A stretch of 64,000 nucleotides of DNA, from contig NZ_JBPOFB010000001.1 of the NCBI RefSeq assembly GCF_051251565.1, positions 452,772 to 516,771 on the forward strand, given 5' to 3'. Below the pieces are notes generated by a model. It worked only from the letters and a program-made list of their open reading frames with translations, made no database searches and had not been told where the DNA came from. The position numbers and the translations under genes were made by a program. The DNA is from Marivita sp051251565. Its GTDB lineage: Bacteria > Pseudomonadota > Alphaproteobacteria > Rhodobacterales > Rhodobacteraceae. This document shows, one piece after another, positions 58,857 through 64,000 of the stretch. Positions within the stretch are counted from its first letter, which is position 1. Every line of letters starts with the position of its first letter.

Positions 58857-60405
58857 TAACGTCCAGTGTCCGTGCTTTTGCAAACAGCGCGTGCACAAAG
58901 GCACTGCCCAACAATGCCACAGCACCCAAGACCAGAAATGGTGCCGTAATCTGGTAGCCCAGCATGGACACGGGGATGATCATCGCAAGGAAAACACCGC
59001 CCAGGACGAAACTGGTCATCCGCGATGTGCGAAGCACGAACAGACAGGCGGCGATCAGGAGTGCGAGCAGCAACAGCACTGCAACAAGATTTGACGATGC
59101 GGCCGTCTGGAATTGGGATATCTCATCCGGCGACAGCAAACGCGCGTTTTGACCTGCGGCGAGTTTGTTACCCGCTTCTTTCAAGGCAACAGCGGCGTTG
59201 TTCTCTAACAAAGCGACCTTGGCCCCCAGATAGATAGACGCGGGCGTCATCAGCGAAAGGAACGCCATAACTGCAGCAATTGCCCCCAGAAGCTTGCGCA
59301 CGCTTTCGGGATTTTTGGACTGACGCACGATATCCAAACCGACGGCAACAAGAATGATAAGTCCAGTCACAACCATCTGCCAAAAGGTATCAAGCTGGGC
59401 CAAGGTCAGACCGTTGTTGATGAGCTTCAGCAAGATGACACCCATGAATGTGCCCCAAAGCGACCCGCGCCCCCCAAACAATGAGGTACCCCCAATGACA
59501 ACGGCGGCGATGGCGTCGAGCTCCCACATTTGTCCGTAATCGGATTTTGCGTAGGGTGCACGCCCCAGAAACAGCAGTGCGCCAAGGGCGGCAGAGAACG
59601 AACAGAACATGTAGGTCAGCAAGGTATAGCGCGGCGTGTTGATGCCTGCTTGGCGCGCGCCCGGTTCGTTAGAGCCAATCGCATAGACCCAGCGACCATA
59701 GCGCGTGTTTGCAATGATGATCGTCAAGACAATGAAGAACCCAACAAAGATGAGCATGGACATTTGGAACGTCCGAAAGAAATTGATCCAGTTGTCATCG
59801 ACGAAGGCACCAAATCTCTCCCAAAAACCTGTTAACTCTCCTTCTTTATAAGCCGCGCGCAAGCCTGAAAAAGGATTGTAGCGGCCAAAATAATCGAAAG
59901 TCTCCGGCAATTTTGGCGACGCCTGAGCGCCCGTCGATAGGTGCCCCGTACCCCGCCAGATCGACAGCCCCGCAAGGGTCACAATAAAGGCCGGGATCCC
60001 AAAGTAGGCGACAAGCGATCCGTTGAACGCCCCAATTGCGAGGCCGATGCCTAAACCCGTCATGATGGCAAGGTATGGTGGAAAGCCCCAAAAGCTTGCG
60101 ACATAGCCCGTTAGGGCAGCGGTCATGCCCATCACAGAGCCAACGGATAAGTCGATGCCAGCGGTGATAATCACGAGGGTCATGCCACCTGCCACAATCC
60201 CGATCGCCGCCGAATTGTTGAGGATCGTCATCAGGTTTGATGGATGAAAGAAGGGCCGTCCCGTCGTTGCCAGCTCAATCGCGATTCCGAGGATCAGGAT
60301 TGCCAGAAACGCACCTGACCACTCGGCCTTGAAGAACTTGACCAGCGCCAAAACGATGCGGTCCGCGAATGTCTTTTGGGCGTGCTGCCGTGAAACGTCA
60401 GTCAT
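58846..60405 (-). CDS. Sugar ABC transporter permease with extended C-terminus (FrcC/XylH-like)
   Basis: The 519-residue protein begins like RbsC/XylH/FrcC permeases: AAIGIVAGGMTLVIITAGIDLSVGSVMG (about 66-93) and the EAA-like IGSNEPGARQAGINTPRYTLL (243-263). The core ends near residue 362. Beyond it come one helix (about 372-394), a soluble segment (395-438, rich in Ala/Asn/Gln) and three more helices (440-458, 464-484, 488-508). Typical family members are 320-400 residues. A long periplasmic-type insertion (about 155-212) is also present. GGAAG before ATG 60405 sets the start. Confidence 0.9.
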   Translation of the reverse strand: MTDVSRQHAQKTFADRIVLALVKFFKAEWSGAFLAILILGIAIELATTGRPFFHPSNLMTILNNSAAIGIVAGGMTLVIITAGIDLSVGSVMGMTAALTGYVASFWGFPPYLAIMTGLGIGLAIGAFNGSLVAYFGIPAFIVTLAGLSIWRGTGHLSTGAQASPKLPETFDYFGRYNPFSGLRAAYKEGELTGFWERFGAFVDDNWINFFRTFQMSMLIFVGFFIVLTIIIANTRYGRWVYAIGSNEPGARQAGINTPRYTLLTYMFCSFSAALGALLFLGRAPYAKSDYGQMWELDAIAAVVIGGTSLFGGRGSLWGTFMGVILLKLINNGLTLAQLDTFWQMVVTGLIILVAVGLDIVRQSKNPESVRKLLGAIAAVMAFLSLMTPASIYLGAKVALLENNAAVALKEAGNKLAAGQNARLLSPDEISQFQTAASSNLVAVLLLLALLIAACLFVLRTSRMTSFVLGGVFLAMIIPVSMLGYQITAPFLVLGAVALLGSAFVHALFAKARTLDVNAA

Positions 60406-60484
60406 CTTGTCTTCCATCAAAGTGTTGAGAATGTCGTGTGCAAGGGCGCATCCTACGGGTGCGCCCTTGTGTTAGATCAGCCGA

Positions 60485-61420
60485 TTACTCGATGCCGACC
60501 ATCTTTTTGTAAACACCGGAGGTTGAGGGTGTCACCAGGAAGAAGCCTGTGTCGATGCGCGGGGATACATCTTCGCCACGCGCCGCAGCGGCTGCTGCTT
60601 TGATCCCTTGGTAGCCCATCTGGTACAGCATTTGTGCGGTATCCACGTGGACCCAACCTTCGTCCATTGCAGCAATCGCGTCGCCTGCCCCGTCAAAGCC
60701 AACCAGCTTCACGTCGCCCGCGCTAAAGCCCAGATTTTCAAGTGCGGCTTTCGCACCCATCGTGCCACCGTCCCAAGCATTGGCGACCATCACGATGTCC
60801 TGACGGCTGTTCAGGATCGCTTCGACGCCTTCCTGCGCTTCCTGGCTGTTCCACTCTGTGGGGACCAGCAGAACCTCGGAATTCGGGCGCGCTGCCGCAA
60901 AGGCTTCCATGAAGCCGTTCTTGCGTTCCTGACCTGTGGACTGTGCCTGGTTGCCGGTGACATAGATGATCGCCTGGCCGTCTTCGATCTGTGTTGCTGC
61001 GACAGCACCTTGCACTTTGGCAACGGCATAGTTGTCGGTTGCAACGAATGATGTCACCGCAGCACCGTCGACGCCTGTATCGATGGCAATTACAGGGATG
61101 CCTGCGCCCATTGCGTCGTTTACCGCAGGCGCGATGCCCGCGCTGTCAACCGGAGCAACTGCGATTGCTTTGGCGCCTTGGGCAACGAGATTTTCAAAAA
61201 CCTCAAGCTGGCTGGACAGATCACCCTGAAAGGCGGGGCCAACGGACACAAGGTTAACACCTTCTTCGGAGGCGGCATCAGCGGCACCTTGGTTGATCAT
61301 CATCCAACCCGCGTTTGTCGCGGACTTGGTAATGTAGCCAATAACATCCTGCGCGCTTGCAGCAGTACCAGCCAAAAGCGCGGCAACGGCCACACCTGCG
61401 AATTTAAGATTTAGTTTCAC
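60485..61420 (-). CDS. Sugar ABC transporter substrate-binding protein (FrcB-like)
   Basis: The 311-residue protein has a Sec signal (LKFAGVAVAALLAGTAASAQ) and the periplasmic-binding-protein type I fold (DVIGYITKSATNAGWMMINQG, QGAKAIAVAPVDSAGIAPAV, GVDGAAVTSFVATDNYAVAK). It belongs to the ribose/fructose/xylose-type binding proteins. GTG 61420 with GGAGG at eight bases is the start. It is the first gene of the minus-strand operon SBP-permease-kinase-aldolase and is divergent from the ATPase gene. Confidence 0.9.
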   Translation of the reverse strand: MKLNLKFAGVAVAALLAGTAASAQDVIGYITKSATNAGWMMINQGAADAASEEGVNLVSVGPAFQGDLSSQLEVFENLVAQGAKAIAVAPVDSAGIAPAVNDAMGAGIPVIAIDTGVDGAAVTSFVATDNYAVAKVQGAVAATQIEDGQAIIYVTGNQAQSTGQERKNGFMEAFAAARPNSEVLLVPTEWNSQEAQEGVEAILNSRQDIVMVANAWDGGTMGAKAALENLGFSAGDVKLVGFDGAGDAIAAMDEGWVHVDTAQMLYQMGYQGIKAAAAAARGEDVSPRIDTGFFLVTPSTSGVYKKMVGIE

Positions 61421-61500
61421 GATTGGTTCCTCCCAGAGATCAGCCCGACCTTTTCGGCTTGCGGCTTCGTGTCGGCCTAGAAGGGAACAGAAACATCGCC

Positions 61501-61539
61501 CTGTCAATACTTAATTCTAGTTGATTTAATTATTGACAG
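61501..61539. promoter_or_regulatory. Shared inverted-repeat promoter/operator between the two sugar operons
   Basis: CTGTCAATA at 61501-61509 is perfectly inverted as TATTGACAG at 61531-61539. Each arm holds a TTGACA -35 box, one pointing each way, around an AT-rich centre with TTAATTCTAGTTGATTTAAT. Both the binding-protein gene and the ATPase/ROK genes can be controlled from it, most likely by the ROK protein. The -10 boxes are weak (GATTGT for the plus strand). Confidence 0.6.
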
Positions 61540-61597
61540 TTGCGCGGCCTTGGTGATTGTCTGGGCACGAACAACAGGCAGCTTTGGGAGAGGCACG

Positions 61598-62380
61598 ATG
61601 GCTGAAGAGCGCAAAGTTATACTGGAAACACGAGGTCTAACAAAGCATTACGGTGGTGTTCAGGCGCTCAACGACGCTGATTTCAAGATGTACGCTGACG
61701 AACATATCGCGATTGTCGGGGACAACGGCGCTGGCAAATCAACCTTTGTGCGCAACATAACGGGCGTCGAGCAACGCACCGCAGGGGATGTTTTTGTCGA
61801 CGGTGTGCCTGTAAATTTCAAAGCGCCCAACGATGCCCGCGCCCATGGAATCGAAACCGTTTACCAAAACCTTGCGCTGGCGGATCATCTCGACGTGCCT
61901 GCCAATATCTTTCTTGGCCGCGAAGAGGTCTACTTCGAACTTGGCCCACTGTCGTGGCTCAAGAAAAAGGCGATGGTCAAACGCGCGGACGAACTGCTTG
62001 ACGAGACGGGCATAAAAATTCCCGACACCAAGCAATCTGTCGCGGGTATGTCCGGCGGTCAGCGCCAATGCGTCGCCATCAGCCGTGCTGCGGGGTGGGG
62101 GTCAAAACTGATCATTATGGATGAGCCAACAGCAGCACTGGGCATCCAAGAAACCACGCGTGTTGAAAACATCATCCGAGGGCTGAAAGAGCGGGGCGTA
62201 CCCGTCATCATCGTGTCTCACAATCTGCGGCAGGTCTTTAACCTTGTTGACCGGATCGTGGTCTTTCGTCAGGGGCGGATTGCCGGAGTGCTGGACGCAA
62301 AAACAGCAAGCGGCAATGAGGTTGTCGCGATGATCACGGGTGTGGATCAAGACGTCCACGAAAATGCGAGCTACATTTGA
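61598..62380 (+). CDS. Sugar ABC transporter ATP-binding protein, single-NBD (FrcA-like)
   Basis: The 260-residue ATPase has Walker A GDNGAGKST at 41-49, the Q-loop in YQNLALADHL, signature MSGGQRQ near 151-157, and Walker B KLIIMDEPTAAL with SHNLRQVF as H-loop. A single nucleotide-binding domain instead of the duplicated RbsA/XylG type is found in FrcA and relatives and must work as a homodimer. ATG 61598 follows GGGAGAGG. It is divergent from its own permease and binding-protein genes and overlaps the ROK start (TGATG). Confidence 0.92.
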   Translation: MAEERKVILETRGLTKHYGGVQALNDADFKMYADEHIAIVGDNGAGKSTFVRNITGVEQRTAGDVFVDGVPVNFKAPNDARAHGIETVYQNLALADHLDVPANIFLGREEVYFELGPLSWLKKKAMVKRADELLDETGIKIPDTKQSVAGMSGGQRQCVAISRAAGWGSKLIIMDEPTAALGIQETTRVENIIRGLKERGVPVIIVSHNLRQVFNLVDRIVVFRQGRIAGVLDAKTASGNEVVAMITGVDQDVHENASYI

Positions 62381-63561
62381 TGCCCAAAGATGCCGAGAGT
62401 GCGCGCCCCCCTTCCAGAAAGACGCTGATAAGGCCGGCAAACGACCGCCTGTTTTTGGACTTGATCAGGACCAATGGCCAAATGAGCAAAGCAGAGCTCA
62501 CCCGCGCCTCAGGGCTCAGCGCGCAATCGGCAACGGTGATTGTAAACCGCCTTGTTGGCGAGGGGTTCCTTAAGGCCGGAGATGCGGTGAAGGGCAAAGT
62601 TGGCCAACCCTCGACCCCTTACTCCCTTGATCCCGACGGGGCGTATTCTATCGGTGTCAAAGTGGGGCGGCGGTCACTTGAAGTTGCCAGCATGTCTTTC
62701 GACTACCAGATCATCGAGCGTATCGTGCGCCGCTATGACTTTCCCCATTTAACGACCATCCGAAACGATATCTTGAACTGTATCGCAGAGATATTTGCGT
62801 CCATGACCGATGCAAAGCGCGCAAAAGTCGTGGGCATCGGTATCGCCCTGCCTGATGACCTGAGCGCGTGGGAGACGACTGTCGGTGCCCCCAAAGGGGC
62901 CATGGAGGACTGGAAGGATGCCGACCTTGCGGCCGAGCTCACTGCAAAGTTCGAGCTGCCCGTCAGCAGGCTGAATGACGCGTCCGCCGCCTGTCTGGCC
63001 GAGATTGCTTTGGGCAATTCTGAAAACCACAGTAGTTTCGTCTATTTCTATGTTGGCACATTTATCGGGGGAGGTGTTTCTCTTGCGGGCCAGCTTTATG
63101 GGGGGCAGCATGACCGGGCGGGCGCCATGGCATCTTTGCCAACCGCAGCTGTGTCACTAGGGGTCGCTCCCCAGCTTTTGGAAGGCGCTTCGCTTCACTA
63201 TTTGGAAGAAGCCGCGCGTGATTCTGGCATCGCTGAAGAGTGTTTTTATCAATCCGCACCGCTTGACCAGTCCTCAATGGCAATCTTTGAAAACTGGGTT
63301 GAAACTGCCGCGTCGCAAATTGCCTTTGCCGTTGTTTCTGCACAGGCCTTCTTGGATCCTGACGCAATCATTGTGGATAGTAGCTTAACCCCTGAACTGA
63401 CATCGGTCCTGATCGCGGCCATTCGCAAGGCGACCCAATCCAAGTATGACAACCGCGGATTGGATATTATCAATATCGTCTCTGGATCAATCGGCATAGC
63501 AGCACGCGCCATTGGAAGTGGGATCGTGCCGTTCCAGGCCGAGTTTGCATTGGATGGGTGA
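62380..63561 (+). CDS. ROK-family transcriptional regulator
   Basis: The 393-residue protein has an N-terminal winged helix (about 24-66: LFLDLIRTNGQMSKAELTRASGLSAQSATVIVNRLVGEGF) and a C-terminal ROK domain (VGIGIALPDDLSAWETTVGAP, VYFYVGTFIGGGVSLAGQLY). The ROK zinc motif (GHxxxxxxxxCxCGxxGCxE) is missing; the corresponding region reads AGAMASLPTAAVSLGVAPQL. It should still bind a sugar and repress the cluster through 61501-61539. It is coupled to the ATPase gene and is the last gene of the plus arm. Confidence 0.88.
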   Translation: MPKDAESARPPSRKTLIRPANDRLFLDLIRTNGQMSKAELTRASGLSAQSATVIVNRLVGEGFLKAGDAVKGKVGQPSTPYSLDPDGAYSIGVKVGRRSLEVASMSFDYQIIERIVRRYDFPHLTTIRNDILNCIAEIFASMTDAKRAKVVGIGIALPDDLSAWETTVGAPKGAMEDWKDADLAAELTAKFELPVSRLNDASAACLAEIALGNSENHSSFVYFYVGTFIGGGVSLAGQLYGGQHDRAGAMASLPTAAVSLGVAPQLLEGASLHYLEEAARDSGIAEECFYQSAPLDQSSMAIFENWVETAASQIAFAVVSAQAFLDPDAIIVDSSLTPELTSVLIAAIRKATQSKYDNRGLDIINIVSGSIGIAARAIGSGIVPFQAEFALDG

Positions 63562-63939
63562 TAAGGGCGTCAAGGTCTTGCCACACTGCTACGGTGAGAG
63601 TTGAAAATCACGACTGCAAACGAAGCAAAGAGCCAGTTCCCAAGAATGACCGTTACGTCTTGCGATCTTTGGCTTCGAGGTATGATCCCTCGCAGCGGCC
63701 TGCAAAAAAACCACGATTTGGTCCTTGAACGTTGCGTTCTCGCTGCGGTCCGCATGAATGACCGTGCTTTCGGCTGCACAACTGGACCAGATATCTTGCT
63801 CACGCGGCATTTCTTACGCTGCATGCGCGTGCAGTACGAAGTGACAATGGCGGTGTTGGGCTCTGTGCCGCCGAACGATTATCGTTTCTGTAGGGCCGCT
63901 TCTGGATGGCGAACGGCACAAGTCGCCCGCCACCTTGGT
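63562..63939. other. Non-coding stretch at the end of the sugar cluster
   Basis: No convincing gene is seen. Short open frames on both strands (up to about 80 codons) show no pattern I recognise. The segment is more AT-rich than the core genes and precedes the next integrase fragment. Confidence 0.5.
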
Positions 63940-64000
63940 TTAGATGTCGATCCGTTCAGCGATACTCAACGCATCTTCAAGTTCCACGCCCAAGTAACGC
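63940..64000 (-). CDS. Tyrosine-type recombinase, C-terminal end only
   Basis: On the minus strand the window ends inside a frame reading RYLGVELEDALSIAERIDI and stop TAA (63940-63942). The RYLGVELEDAL string with the catalytic Tyr is typical of the C-terminus of small plasmid/island integrases in Rhodobacterales (Y of RYLG). Only 19 residues are visible, so the family call rests on a short but characteristic match. Confidence 0.6.
   Translation of the reverse strand, partial: RYLGVELEDALSIAERIDI

Noticed and set aside
63589..63810. 73-codon minus-strand frame after the ROK gene
   Set aside because: No family pattern or start signal; composition looks non-coding.
54970..64000. Second copy of the tRNA-Ser 3' end (attR)
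   Set aside because: I scanned by eye for the CTTCGTCTCCGCCA string and found no copy; a partial GTCTCCG at about 55964 is too short.

Overview
The window is a high-GC, gene-dense chromosomal segment from an alphaproteobacterium, most likely Rhodobacterales of the Roseobacter group. The evidence is the protein set: L28, an iron-sulfur bacterial cryptochrome, malic enzyme MaeB fused to a phosphotransacetylase-like domain, a DmdC-type acyl-CoA dehydrogenase, and twin MerR regulators of the LiuR type. Several small conserved proteins I associate with this group, and its usual intergenic repeats, point the same way. No species is claimed. There are no rRNAs and no CRISPR arrays. One tRNA gene is visible.

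Layout. 1-4.2 kb: end of a hemerythrin-like gene, meaB, rpmB, a PCuC copper chaperone, a CobB-type sirtuin, a low-molecular-weight phosphatase that stops early, and a small membrane protein. 4.3-5.9 kb: a secreted unknown, a palindromic repeat and a DUF4160/DUF2442 pair. 5.9-14 kb: lepA, a lipoprotein, an alpha/beta hydrolase, an SDR, the Fe-S cryptochrome and maeB. 14.3-18.8 kb: a tightly coupled nucleoside salvage operon cdd-deoA-deoB-add-upp. 18.8-19.8 kb: a small accessory patch (DUF6471-like frame without a clear start, and a membrane protein). 19.9-24.5 kb: conserved unknowns, an acyl-CoA synthetase and a sulfotransferase. 24.5-33.2 kb: a minus-strand fatty-acid/branched-acid oxidation cluster (hydratase-dehydrogenase, thiolase, GST, two acyl-CoA dehydrogenases) with two MerR regulators and an ACGT-rich operator region. 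33.3-37 kb: two PaaI-type thioesterases, a MATE exporter and trpB. 37.2-39.1 kb: two secreted PepSY-like proteins with very long Asp-rich tails followed by a membrane-anchored LuxR-type regulator, behind a cluster of TAAACC boxes. 39.1-53.4 kb: DUF2237, pth, chrA, rplY, an MFS transporter, lldD, a Tat-exported nitroreductase-like protein with a MarR regulator, trpA, ppk2, a ZevAB-like metal transporter, a NorM-type exporter and ychF.

From 53.47 kb the sequence becomes a genomic island. A tRNA-Ser(GCU) is followed by three 12-bp-spaced repeats and a tyrosine recombinase. Next come about 0.8 kb of repeat-bearing DNA without a convincing gene and a DUF3883 protein with a possible PD-(D/E)XK core. 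The cargo is a sugar import and catabolism module resembling fructose (Frc) systems: binding protein, long permease, PfkB kinase and transaldolase-like aldolase on the minus strand, and ATPase plus ROK repressor on the plus strand. The two arms share an inverted-repeat control region. The window ends inside the C-terminus of a second tyrosine recombinase.

The best candidates for something little described are the PepSY/Asp-rich/membrane-LuxR trio with its own operator array, the island's DUF3883 protein, and the Frc-like module with a permease carrying four extra predicted membrane segments.
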